Shown here: positions 1 to 10,625 of the stretch, one piece after another
Layout: every line of letters starts with the position of its first letter
Position numbering within the stretch: the stretch's first letter is position 1
Source of the DNA: Henricia sp. BOLD:AAB3569
Taxonomy: Eukaryota > Echinodermata > Asteroidea > Spinulosida > Echinasteridae
Direction of reading: 5' to 3'
DNA length: 64,000 nt
NCBI GenBank assembly: GCA_037783545.1
Contig: JBBELK010000931.1
Location: 62,001-126,000 of the forward strand
Notes under the pieces: model-generated
Seen by the model: the letters and a program-made list of their open reading frames with translations, nothing else
Told to the model about the DNA's origin: nothing
Database searches by the model: none
Translations under genes and position numbers: made by a program

Positions 1-25
1 TTTGAAATTTTGCCTGCTTTAACAA

Positions 26-66
26 CTCTATATCCCAAACGTATTCTGCAAATTTCAGCAATTTCC
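26..66 (+). repeat. Nearly invariant monomer core (first instance)
   Basis: The stretch from CTCTATATCCC through CAAATTTCAGC to ATTTCC changes very little across the roughly 318 monomers, while the CpG-rich half exists in several distinct versions. Exceptions I saw are few and mostly inherited in blocks: CTACATCCC, ATCCCGAACG, CAAACATATTC, CTGCAAGTTTC, CTGAAAATTTC and CGTAATCTGC. This may reflect a bound protein or nucleosome position, or just homogenisation; the sequence does not decide. Confidence 0.5.
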
Positions 67-80
67 CGTTTAAACCGACC
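64..80 (-). other. CENP-B-box-like 17-mer (first instance)
   Basis: On the minus strand the 17 bp match eight of the nine essential bases of the mammalian CENP-B box (nTTCGnnnnAnnCGGGn); on the plus strand this is CCCG, two bases, T, four bases, then CGAC where CGAA is required. It contains the palindrome GTTTAAAC (68-75). Many monomers keep it; others have CCAGTTTAAAC, AAACTGACC, AAACCAACC or AAAACGACC, which break it further. A near match of this quality is expected by chance in about 4% of random 205-bp monomers, so the call is weak. Confidence 0.2.
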
Positions 81-186
81 GAGTTATCGTCCAATCTAGC
101 AAAAACTCCCTGCCGGCACAGTTTTCGCACAACCGGACGCCGCTTTTCGGAAACATTCCATCTGAAGTGGTCGCTATTTTGGAACT

Positions 187-392
187 GAAGGAATGTCCAG
201 ACAAACTTGAAATTTTGACTGCTTCAACAACTCTATATCCCAAACGTATTCTGCAAATTTCAGCAATTTTCCGTTTAAACCGACCAAGTTATCGTTGAAT
301 CTAGCAAAAACTCCCCTGCCGGCACATTTTTCGCACAAGCAGATGCCGCTTTCGTGAAACATTGCGTCTGAAGTGGTCGCTAATTTGGAACT
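187..392 (+). repeat. Representative A-type monomer, 206 bp
   Basis: This unit is phased from GAAGG to the next GAAGG. It shows the usual order: an AT-rich half with TTGAAATTTTGACTGCTT, CTCTATATCCCAAACG and CAAATTTCAGC, then a CpG-rich half with CGACC, GTTATCG, TGCCGGCA, TTTTTCGCACAAGCAGATG, TTTCGTGAAAC and AGTGGTCGCTA. The extra C in ACTCCCCTGCCGG makes it 206 rather than 205 bp. That extra C recurs only up to about 27.2 kb, so it marks A-type monomers. Confidence 0.9.
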
Positions 393-803
393 GAAGGAAT
401 GTCCAGACAAACTTGAAATTTTGACTGCTTTAACAACTCTATATCCCAAACATATTCTGCAAATTTCAGCAATTTCCCGTTTAAACCGACCGAGTTATCG
501 TTGAATCTAGCAAAAACTCCCCTGCCGGCACATTTTTCGCACAAGCAGACGCCGCTTTCGGAAAACATTGCGTCTGAAGTGGTCGCTATTTTGGAACTGA
601 AGGAATGTCCAGACAAACTTCAAATTTTGCCTGCTTTAAAAACTCTATATCCCAAACGTATTCTGCAAATTTCAGCAATTTCCCGTTTAAACCGACCGAG
701 TTATCGTTGAATCTAGCAAAAACTCCCTGCCGTCACAGTTTTCGCTCAAGCAGATGCCGCTTTCGGGAAACATTGCGTCCGAAGTGGTCGCTATTTTGGA
801 ACT

Positions 804-926
804 GAAGGAATGTCCAGACCGAGTTATCGTTGAATCTAGCAAAAACTCCCTGCCGTCACAGTTTTCGCACAAGCAGATGCAGCTTTCGGGAAACATTGCG
901 TTCGAAGTGGTCGCTATTTTGGAACT
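804..926 (+). repeat. 123-bp short monomer, copy 1
   Basis: GTCCAGAC runs straight into CGAGTTATCG, skipping about 82 bp of the AT-rich half. GAC (817-819) is present at both ends of the missing segment in full-length units. This copy differs from the other eight: the preceding monomer has TTTCGGGAAAC, its own 3' part has AGATGCAGCTTTC, and the next unit starts GGAACTG rather than GAAACTG. Confidence 0.9.
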
Positions 927-1060
927 GAAGGAATGTCCAGACAAACTTCAAATTTCGCCTGCTTTAACAACTCTATATCCCAAACGTATTCTGCAAATTT
1001 CAGCAATTTCCCGTTTAAACCGACCGAGTTATTGTCGAATCTAGCAAAAACTCCCCTGCC

Positions 1061-2290
1061 GGCACATTTTTTGCACAAGCAGACGCCGCTTTCGGAAAAC
1101 ATTGCGTCTGAAGTGGTCGCTATTTTGGAACTGAAGGAATGTCCAGACAAATTTGAAATTTTGCCTGCTTTAACAACTCTATATCCCAAACGTATTCTGC
1201 AAATTTCAGCAATTTCCCGTTTAAACCGACCGAGTTATCGTCCAATCTAGCAAAAACTCCCTGCCGGCACAGTTTTCGCACAACCGGACGCCGCTTTTCG
1301 GAAACATTCCATCTGAAGTGGTCGCTATTTTGGAACTAAAGGAATTTCCAGACAAACTTCAGATTTTGCCTGCTAAAACAACTCTATATCCCAAACGTAT
1401 TCTGAAAATTTCAGCAATGTCCCGTTTAAACCGACCGAGTTATTGTCGAATCTAGCAAAAACTCCCCTGCCGGCACATTTTTCGCACAAGCAGATGCCGC
1501 TTTCGTGAAACATTGCGTCTGAAGTGGTCGCTATTTTGGAACTGAAGGAATGTCCAGACAAACTTCAAATTTTGCCTGCTTTAACAACTCTACATCCCAA
1601 ACGTATTCTGCAAATTTCAGCAATTTCCCGTTTAAAACGACCGAGTTATCGTTGAATCTAGCAAAAACTCCCCTGCCGGCACATTTTTTGCACAAGCAGA
1701 CGCCGCTTTCGGAAAACATTGCGTCTGAAGTGGTCGCTATTTTGGAACTGAAGGAATGTCCAGACAAATTTGAAATTTTGCCTGCTTTAACAACTCTATA
1801 TCCCAAACGTATTCTGCAAATTTCAGCAATTTCCCGTTTAAACCGACCGAGTTATCGTCCAATCTAGCAAAAACTCCCTGCCGGCACAGTTTTCGCACAA
1901 CCGGACGCCGCTTTTCGGAAACATTCCATCTGAAGTGGTCGCTATTTTGGAACTAAAGGAATTTCCAGACAAACTTCAGATTTTGCCTGCTAAAACAACT
2001 CTATATCCCAAACGTATTCTGAAAATTTCAGCAATGTCCCGTTTAAACCGACCGAGTTATTGTCGAATCTAGCAAAAACTCCCCTGCCGGCACATTTTTC
2101 GCACAAGCAGATGCCGCTTTCGTGAAACATTGCGTCTGAAGTGGTCGCTATTTTGGAACTGAAGGAATGTCCAGACAAACTTCAAATTTTGCCTGCTTTA
2201 ACAACTCTACATCCCAAACGTATTCTGCAAATTTCAGCAATTTCCCGTTTAAAACGACCGAGTTATCGTTGAATCTAGCAAAAACTCCCT
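1061..2290 (+). repeat. 617-bp three-monomer tandem duplication
   Basis: Phase marks 1133, 1338, 1544 repeat at 1750, 1955, 2161. Both copies share unusual variants: CTAAAGGAATTTCC, ATCGTCCAATC, GAAAATTTCAGCAATGTCCC, CTACATCCC and an extra T in TTTTTTGCACAAG. Matching begins near 1,061 and ends near 2,290, where one side reads CTCCCCTGCCGGC and the other CTCCCTGCCGTC. Confidence 0.85.
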
Positions 2291-2982
2291 GCCGTCACAG
2301 TTTTCGCACAAGCAGACGCCGCTTTCGGGAAACATTTCGTCTGAAGTGGTCGCTATTTTGGAACTGAAGGAATGTCCAGACAAATTTGAAATTTTGCCTG
2401 CTTTAACAACTCTATATCCCGAACGTATTCTGCAAATTTCAGCAATTTCCCGTTTAAACCGACCGAGTTATCGGTGAATCTAGCAAAAACTCCCTGCGGG
2501 CACAGTTTTCGCACAAGCAGACGCCGCTTTCCGGAAACATTCCATCTGAAGTGGTCGCTATTTTGGAACTGAAGGAATGTCCAGACAAACTTCAAATTAT
2601 GCCTGCTAAAACAAGTCTATATCCCAAACGTATTCTGCAAATTTCAGCAATGTCCCGTTTAAACCGACCGAGTTATTGTCGAATCTAGCAAAAACTCCCC
2701 TGCCGGCACATTTTTCGCACAAGCAGATGCCGCTTTCGTGAAACATTGCGTCTGAAGTGGTCGCTATTTTGGAACTGAAGGAATGTCCAGACAAACTTCA
2801 AATTTTGTCTGCTTTAACAACTCTATATCCCAAACGTATTCTGCAAATTTCAGCAATTTCCCGTTTAAACCGACCGAGTTATCGTTGAATCTAGCAAAAA
2901 CTCCCCTGCCGGCACATTTTTCGCACAAGCAGACGCCGCTTTCGGAAAACATTGCGTCTGAAGTGGTCGCTATTTTGGAACT

Positions 2983-3105
2983 GAAGGAATGTCCAGACCG
3001 AGTTATCGTTGAATCTAGCAAAAACTCCCTGCCGTCACAGTTTTCGCACAAGCAGATGCCGCTTTCGGGAAACATTGCGTCCGAAGTGGTCGCTATTTTG
3101 AAACT
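2983..3105 (+). repeat. 123-bp short monomer, copy 2
   Basis: It has the GAC junction at 2996-2998. It is preceded by the AGACGCCGCTTTCGGAAAAC type and followed by ATTTTGAAACTGAAGG, a G-to-A change that accompanies eight of the nine 123-bp units. It is paired at exactly +4,746 with the unit at 7729. Confidence 0.9.
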
Positions 3106-3927
3106 GAAGGAATGTCCAGACAAACTTGAAATTTTGACTGCTTTAACAACTCTATATCCCAAACGTATTCTGCAAATTTCAGCAATTTCTCGTTTAAACC
3201 GACCGAGTTATCGTTGAATCTAGCAAAAACTCCCTGCCGGCTCAATTTTCGCACAAGCAGACGCCGCTTTCCGGAAACATTCCATCTGAAGTGGTCGCTA
3301 TTTTGTAACTGAAGGAATGTCCACACAAACTTCAAATTGTGCCTGCTAAAACAACTCTATATCCCAAACGTATTCTGCAAATTTCAGCAATTTCCCGTTT
3401 AAACCAACCGAGTTATCGGTGAATCTAGCAAAAACTCCCTGCCGGCACAGTTTTCGCACAAGCAGACGCCGCTTTCCGGAAACATTCCATCTGAAGTGGT
3501 CGCTATTTTGGAACTGAAGGAATGTCCAGACAAACTTGAAATTTTGACTGCTTTAACAACTCTATATCCCAAACGTATTCTGCAAATTTCAGCAATTTTC
3601 CGTTTAAACCGACCAAGTTATCGTTGAATCTAGCAAAAACTCCCCTGCCGGCACATTTTTCGCACAAGCAGATGCCGCTTTCGTGAAACATTGCGTCTGA
3701 AGTGGTCGCTATTTTGGAACTGAAGGAATGTCCAGACAAACTTCAAATTATGCCTGCTAAAACAAGTCTATATCCCAAACATATTCTGCAAATTTCAGCA
3801 ATTTCCCGTTTAAACCGACCGAGTTATCGTTGAATCTAGCAAAAACTCCCCTGCCGGCACATTTTTCGCACAAGCAGATGCCGCTTTCGTGAAACATTGC
3901 GTCTGAAGTGGTCGCTATTTTGGAACT

Positions 3928-4050
3928 GAAGGAATGTCCAGACCGAGTTATCGTTGAATCTAGCAAAAACTCCCTGCCGTCACAGTTTTCGCACAAGCAG
4001 ATGCCGCTTTCGGGAAACATTGCGTCCGAAGTGGTCGCTATTTTGAAACT
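3928..4050 (+). repeat. 123-bp short monomer, copy 3
   Basis: It has the GAC junction at 3941-3943. Its upstream neighbour is the TTTCGTGAAAC type rather than TTTCGGAAAAC, while its downstream half is the same as copy 2. This suggests exchange inside or next to the short unit. Confidence 0.9.
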
Positions 4051-4460
4051 GAAGGAATGTCCAGACAAACTTGAAATTTTGACTGCTTTAACAACTCTAT
4101 ATCCCAAACGTATTCTGCAAATTTCAGCAATTTCCCGTTTAAACCGACCGAGTTATCGTTGAATCTAGCAAAAACTCCCTGCCGGCTCAATTTTCGCACA
4201 AGCAGACGCCGCTTTCCGGAAACATTCCATCTAAAGTGGTCGCTATTTTGTAACTGAAGGAATGTCCACACAAACTTCAAATTGTGCCTGCTAAAACAAC
4301 TCTATATCCCAAACGTATTCTGCAAATTTCAGCAATTTCCCGTTTAAACCAACCGAGTTATCGGTGAATCTAGCAAAAACTCCCTGCCGGCACAGTTTTC
4401 GCACAAGCAGACGCCGCTTTCCGGAAACATTCCATCTGAAGTGGTCGCTATTTTGGAACT

Positions 4461-4666
4461 GAAGGAATGTCCAGACAAACTTGAAATTTTGACTGCTTCA
4501 ACAACTCTATATCCCAAACGTATTCTGCAAATTTCAGCAATTTTCCGTTTAAACCGACCAAGTTATCGTTGAATCTAGCAAAAACTCCCCTGCCGGCACA
4601 TTTTTCGCACAAGCAGATGCCGCTTTCGTGAAACATTGCGTCTGAAGTGGTCGCTAATTTGACAAA
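4461..4666 (+). repeat. 187-bp monomer with 19-bp deletion, copy 1
   Basis: At 4661 the sequence reads GCTAATTTGACAAACTTG, whereas the related copies near 387, 6079 and 12,038 read GCTAATTTGGAACTGAAGG. About 19 bp containing the GAAGG phase mark are missing, with a single G shared at the junction. The listed span runs from the last phase mark before the junction to the junction; this monomer loses its own phase mark. Confidence 0.85.
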
Positions 4667-6500
4667 CTTGAAATTTTGACTGCTTTAACAACTCTATATC
4701 CCAAACATATTCTGCAAATTTCAGCAATTTCCCGTTTAAACCGACCGAGTTATCGTTGAATCTAGCAAAAACTCCCCTGCCGGCACATTTTTCGCACAAG
4801 CAGACGCCGCTTTCGGAAAACATTGCGTCTGAAGTGGTCGCTATTTTGGAACTGAAGGAATGTCCAGACAAACTTCAAATTTTGCCTGCTTTAAAAACTC
4901 TATATCCCAAACGTATTCTGCAAATTTCAGCAATTTCCCGTTTAAACCGACCGAGTTATCGTTGAATCTAGCAAAAACTCCCTGCCGTCACAGTTTTCGC
5001 TCAAGCAGATGCCGCTTTCGGGAAACATTGCGTCCGAAGTGGTCGCTATTTTGGAACTGAAGGAATGTTCAGACAAACTTGAAATTTTGACTGCTTTAAC
5101 AACTCTATATCCCAAACGTATTCTGCAAATTTCAGCAATTTCCCGTTTAAACTGACCGATTTATCGGTGAATCTAGCAAAAACTCCCTGCCGTCACAGTT
5201 TTCGCACAAGCAGATGCCGCTTTCGGGAAACATTGCGTCCGAAGTGGTCGCTATTTTGGAACTGAAGGAATGTTCAGACAAACTTGAAATCTTGCCTGCT
5301 TTAACAACTCTATATCCCAAACGTATTCTGCAAATTTCAGAAATTTCCCGTTTAAACCGTCCGAGTTATCGTTGAATCTAGCAAAAACTCCCTGCCGGCA
5401 CAGTTTTCGCACAACCGGACGCCTCTTTCCGGAAACATTCCATCTGAAGTGGTCGCTATTTTGGAACAGAAGGAATGTTCAGACAAACTTGAAATTGTGC
5501 CTGCTTTAACAACTCTATATCCCAAACGTATTCTGCAAATTTCAGCAATTTCCCGTTTAAACCGACCGAGTTATCGTTGGATCTAGCAAAAACTCCCTGC
5601 CGTCACAGTTTTCGCACAAGCAGATGCCGCTTTCGGGAAACATTGCGTCCGAAGTGGTCGCTATTTTGGAACTGAAGGAATGTTCAGACAAACTTGAAAT
5701 TTTGACTGCTTTAACAACTCTATATCCCAAACGTATTCTGCAAATTTCAGCAATTTCCCGTTTAAACCAACCGAGTTATCGGTGAATCTAGCAAAAACTC
5801 CCTGCCGGCACAGTTTTCGCACAAGCAGACGCCGCTTTCCGGAAACATTCCATCTGAAGTGGTCGCTATTTTGGAACTGAAGGAATGTCCAGACAAACTT
5901 GAAATTTTGACTGCTTCAACAACTCTATATCCCAAACGTATTCTGCAAATTTCAGCAATTTTCCGTTTAAACCGACCAAGTTATCGTTGAATCTAGCAAA
6001 AACTCCCCTGCCGGCACATTTTTCGCACAAGCAGATGCCGCTTTCGTGAAACATTGCGTCTGAAGTGGTCGCTAATTTGGAACTGAAGGAATGTCCAGAC
6101 AAACTTGAAATTTTGACTGCTTTAACAACTCTATATCCCAAACATATTCTGCAAATTTCAGCAATTTCCCGTTTAAACCGACCGAGTTATCGTTGAATCT
6201 AGCAAAAACTCCCCTGCCGGCACATTTTTCGCACAAGCAGACGCCGCTTTCGGAAAACATTGCGTCTGAAGTGGTCGCTATTTTGGAACTGAAGGAATGT
6301 CCAGACAAACTTCAAATTTTGCCTGCTTTAAAAACTCTATATCCCAAACGTATTCTGCAAATTTCAGCAATTTCCCGTTTAAACCGACCGAGTTATCGTT
6401 GAATCTAGCAAAAACTCCCTGCCGTCACAGTTTTCGCTCAAGCAGATGCCGCTTTCGGGAAACATTGCGTCCGAAGTGGTCGCTATTTTGGAACTGAAGG
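4461..6500 (+). repeat. Seven-monomer (1,437-bp) higher-order repeat
   Basis: Monomers starting at 4461 recur from 5879. The offset is 1,418 bp before and 1,437 bp after the 19-bp deletion at 4661, so the underlying period is seven monomers. The same 1,437-bp offset relates 11,058-11,730 to 12,495-13,167, including the shared CGTTGGATCTAGC at 11,534 and 12,971. Four joins in the A domain thus reuse the same seven-unit register. Confidence 0.8.
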
Positions 6501-7728
6501 AATGTTCAGACAAACTTGAAATTTTGACTGCTTCAACAACTCTATATCCCAAACGTATTCTGCAAATTTCAGCAATTTCCCGTTTAAACCGACCGAGTTA
6601 TCGTCCAATCTAGCAAAAACTCCCTGCCGGCACAGTTTTCGCACAACCGGACGCCGCTTTTCGGAAACATTCCATCTGAAGTGGTCGCTATTTTGGAACT
6701 AAAGGAATTTCCAGACAAACTTCAGATTTTGCCTGCTAAAACAACTCTATATCCCAAACGTATTCTGAAAATTTCAGCAATGTCCCGTTTAAACCGACCG
6801 AGTTATTGTCGAATCTAGCAAAAACTCCCCTGCCGGCACATTTTTCGCACAAGCAGATGCCGCTTTCGTGAAACATTGCGTCTGAAGTGGTCGCTATTTT
6901 GGAACTGAAGGAATGTCCAGACAAACTTCAAATTTTGCCTGCTTTAACAACTCTACATCCCAAACGTATTCTGCAAATTTCAGCAATTTCCCGTTTAAAA
7001 CGACCGAGTTATCGTTGAATCTAGCAAAAACTCCCTGCCGTCACAGTTTTCGCACAAGCAGACGCCGCTTTCGGGAAACATTTCGTCTGAAGTGGTCGCT
7101 ATTTTGGAACTGAAGGAATGTCCAGACAAATTTGAAATTTTGCCTGCTTTAACAACTCTATATCCCGAACGTATTCTGCAAATTTCAGCAATTTCCCGTT
7201 TAAACCGACCGAGTTATCGGTGAATCTAGCAAAAACTCCCTGCGGGCACAGTTTTCGCACAAGCAGACGCCGCTTTCCGGAAACATTCCATCTGAAGTGG
7301 TCGCTATTTTGGAACTGAAGGAATGTCCAGACAAACTTCAAATTATGCCTGCTAAAACAAGTCTATATCCCAAACGTATTCTGCAAATTTCAGCAATGTC
7401 CCGTTTAAACCGACCGAGTTATTGTCGAATCTAGCAAAAACTCCCCTGCCGGCACATTTTTCGCACAAGCAGATGCCGCTTTCGTGAAACATTGCGTCTG
7501 AAGTGGTCGCTATTTTGGAACTGAAGGAATGTCCAGACAAACTTCAAATTTTGTCTGCTTTAACAACTCTATATCCCAAACGTATTCTGCAAATTTCAGC
7601 AATTTCCCGTTTAAACCGACCGAGTTATCGTTGAATCTAGCAAAAACTCCCCTGCCGGCACATTTTTCGCACAAGCAGACGCCGCTTTCGGAAAACATTG
7701 CGTCTGAAGTGGTCGCTATTTTGGAACT

Positions 7729-7851
7729 GAAGGAATGTCCAGACCGAGTTATCGTTGAATCTAGCAAAAACTCCCTGCCGTCACAGTTTTCGCACAAGCA
7801 GATGCCGCTTTCGGGAAACATTGCGTCCGAAGTGGTCGCTATTTTGAAACT
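7729..7851 (+). repeat. 123-bp short monomer, copy 4
   Basis: It has the GAC junction at 7742-7744. It lies 4,746 bp after copy 2 with the same neighbours on both sides, as part of the duplicated 4.7-kb block. Confidence 0.9.
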
Positions 7852-8673
7852 GAAGGAATGTCCAGACAAACTTGAAATTTTGACTGCTTTAACAACTCTA
7901 TATCCCAAACGTATTCTGCAAATTTCAGCAATTTCTCGTTTAAACCGACCGAGTTATCGTTGAATCTAGCAAAAACTCCCTGCCGGCTCAATTTTCGCAC
8001 AAGCAGACGCCGCTTTCCGGAAACATTCCATCTGAAGTGGTCGCTATTTTGTAACTGAAGGAATGTCCACACAAACTTCAAATTGTGCCTGCTAAAACAA
8101 CTCTATATCCCAAACGTATTCTGCAAATTTCAGCAATTTCCCGTTTAAACCAACCGAGTTATCGGTGAATCTAGCAAAAACTCCCTGCCGGCACAGTTTT
8201 CGCACAAGCAGACGCCGCTTTCCGGAAACATTCCATCTGAAGTGGTCGCTATTTTGGAACTGAAGGAATGTCCAGACAAACTTGAAATTTTGACTGCTTT
8301 AACAACTCTATATCCCAAACGTATTCTGCAAATTTCAGCAATTTTCCGTTTAAACCGACCAAGTTATCGTTGAATCTAGCAAAAACTCCCCTGCCGGCAC
8401 ATTTTTCGCACAAGCAGATGCCGCTTTCGTGAAACATTGCGTCTGAAGTGGTCGCTATTTTGGAACTGAAGGAATGTCCAGACAAACTTCAAATTATGCC
8501 TGCTAAAACAAGTCTATATCCCAAACATATTCTGCAAATTTCAGCAATTTCCCGTTTAAACCGACCGAGTTATCGTTGAATCTAGCAAAAACTCCCCTGC
8601 CGGCACATTTTTCGCACAAGCAGATGCCGCTTTCGTGAAACATTGCGTCTGAAGTGGTCGCTATTTTGGAACT

Positions 8674-8796
8674 GAAGGAATGTCCAGACCGAGTTATCGT
8701 TGAATCTAGCAAAAACTCCCTGCCGTCACAGTTTTCGCACAAGCAGATGCCGCTTTCGGGAAACATTGCGTCCGAAGTGGTCGCTATTTTGAAACT
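8674..8796 (+). repeat. 123-bp short monomer, copy 5
   Basis: It has the GAC junction at 8687-8689. It lies 4,746 bp after copy 3. The left edge of the 1,213-bp tandem duplication falls at or just after the end of this unit. Confidence 0.9.
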
Positions 8797-9206
8797 GAAG
8801 GAATGTCCAGACAAACTTGAAATTTTGACTGCTTTAACAACTCTATATCCCAAACGTATTCTGCAAATTTCAGCAATTTCCCGTTTAAACCGACCGAGTT
8901 ATCGTTGAATCTAGCAAAAACTCCCTGCCGGCTCAATTTTCGCACAAGCAGACGCCGCTTTCCGGAAACATTCCATCTAAAGTGGTCGCTATTTTGTAAC
9001 TGAAGGAATGTCCACACAAACTTCAAATTGTGCCTGCTAAAACAACTCTATATCCCAAACGTATTCTGCAAATTTCAGCAATTTCCCGTTTAAACCAACC
9101 GAGTTATCGGTGAATCTAGCAAAAACTCCCTGCCGGCACAGTTTTCGCACAAGCAGACGCCGCTTTCCGGAAACATTCCATCTGAAGTGGTCGCTATTTT
9201 GGAACT

Positions 9207-9412
9207 GAAGGAATGTCCAGACAAACTTGAAATTTTGACTGCTTCAACAACTCTATATCCCAAACGTATTCTGCAAATTTCAGCAATTTTCCGTTTAAAC
9301 CGACCAAGTTATCGTTGAATCTAGCAAAAACTCCCCTGCCGGCACATTTTTCGCACAAGCAGATGCCGCTTTCGTGAAACATTGCGTCTGAAGTGGTCGC
9401 TAATTTGACAAA
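9207..9412 (+). repeat. 187-bp monomer with 19-bp deletion, copy 2
   Basis: The same junction occurs at 9407, exactly 4,746 bp after the first. It shows that the deletion predates the 4.7-kb duplication. Confidence 0.85.
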
Positions 9413-10419
9413 CTTGAAATTTTGACTGCTTTAACAACTCTATATCCCAAACATATTCTGCAAATTTCAGCAATTTCCCGTTTAAACCGACCGAGTTATC
9501 GTTGAATCTAGCAAAAACTCCCCTGCCGGCACATTTTTCGCACAAGCAGACGCCGCTTTCGGAAAACATTGCGTCTGAAGTGGTCGCTATTTTGGAACTG
9601 AAGGAATGTCCAGACAAACTTCAAATTTTGCCTGCTTTAAAAACTCTATATCCCAAACGTATTCTGCAAATTTCAGCAATTTCCCGTTTAAACCGACCGA
9701 GTTATCGTTGAATCTAGCAAAAACTCCCTGCCGTCACAGTTTTCGCTCAAGCAGATGCCGCTTTCGGGAAACATTGCGTCCGAAGTGGTCGCTATTTTGG
9801 AACTGAAGGAATGTTCAGACAAACTTGAAATTTTGACTGCTTTAACAACTCTATATCCCAAACGTATTCTGCAAATTTCAGCAATTTCCCGTTTAAACTG
9901 ACCGATTTATCGGTGAATCTAGCAAAAACTCCCTGCCGTCACAGTTTTCGCACAAGCAGATGCCGCTTTCGGGAAACATTGCGTCCGAAGTGGTCGCTAT
10001 TTTGAAACTGAAGGAATGTCCAGACAAACTTGAAATTTTGACTGCTTTAACAACTCTATATCCCAAACGTATTCTGCAAATTTCAGCAATTTCCCGTTTA
10101 AACCGACCGAGTTATCGTTGAATCTAGCAAAAACTCCCTGCCGGCTCAATTTTCGCACAAGCAGACGCCGCTTTCCGGAAACATTCCATCTAAAGTGGTC
10201 GCTATTTTGTAACTGAAGGAATGTCCACACAAACTTCAAATTGTGCCTGCTAAAACAACTCTATATCCCAAACGTATTCTGCAAATTTCAGCAATTTCCC
10301 GTTTAAACCAACCGAGTTATCGGTGAATCTAGCAAAAACTCCCTGCCGGCACAGTTTTCGCACAAGCAGACGCCGCTTTCCGGAAACATTCCATCTGAAG
10401 TGGTCGCTATTTTGGAACT

Positions 10420-10625
10420 GAAGGAATGTCCAGACAAACTTGAAATTTTGACTGCTTCAACAACTCTATATCCCAAACGTATTCTGCAAATTTCAGCAAT
10501 TTTCCGTTTAAACCGACCAAGTTATCGTTGAATCTAGCAAAAACTCCCCTGCCGGCACATTTTTCGCACAAGCAGATGCCGCTTTCGTGAAACATTGCGT
10601 CTGAAGTGGTCGCTAATTTGACAAA
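10420..10625 (+). repeat. 187-bp monomer with 19-bp deletion, copy 3
   Basis: The same junction occurs at 10620, exactly 1,213 bp after copy 2. It was produced by the local duplication inside the second 4.7-kb block. Confidence 0.85.

Larger units (their letters stand above)
1790..6530 (+). repeat. 4.7-kb block, first copy
   Basis: It matches 6,536-12,490 at offset 4,746 up to about 5,260 and at 5,959 thereafter, because of an extra 1,213 bp in the second copy. Shared private variants include ATTTCTCGTTT (3,184 and 7,930), CATCTAAAGTGG near 4,230 and 8,976, ATCCCGAACG near 2,416, and both short-monomer types. I saw no mismatch in the stretches compared by eye. Confidence 0.85.

Noticed and set aside
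29..35. CTATATCC as a TATA box
   Set aside because: It occurs in every monomer without a downstream gene, and no other promoter element is visible. Satellite transcription is possible but not shown by the sequence.
2764..3162. Recurring open frames of 60-144 codons on both strands, as here on the minus strand
   Set aside because: They repeat with the satellite, lie in overlapping frames on both strands, are interrupted at monomer joins because 205 is not a multiple of three, and resemble no protein family I know. The longest exist only where a 123-bp short monomer (a multiple of three) happens to keep the frame.
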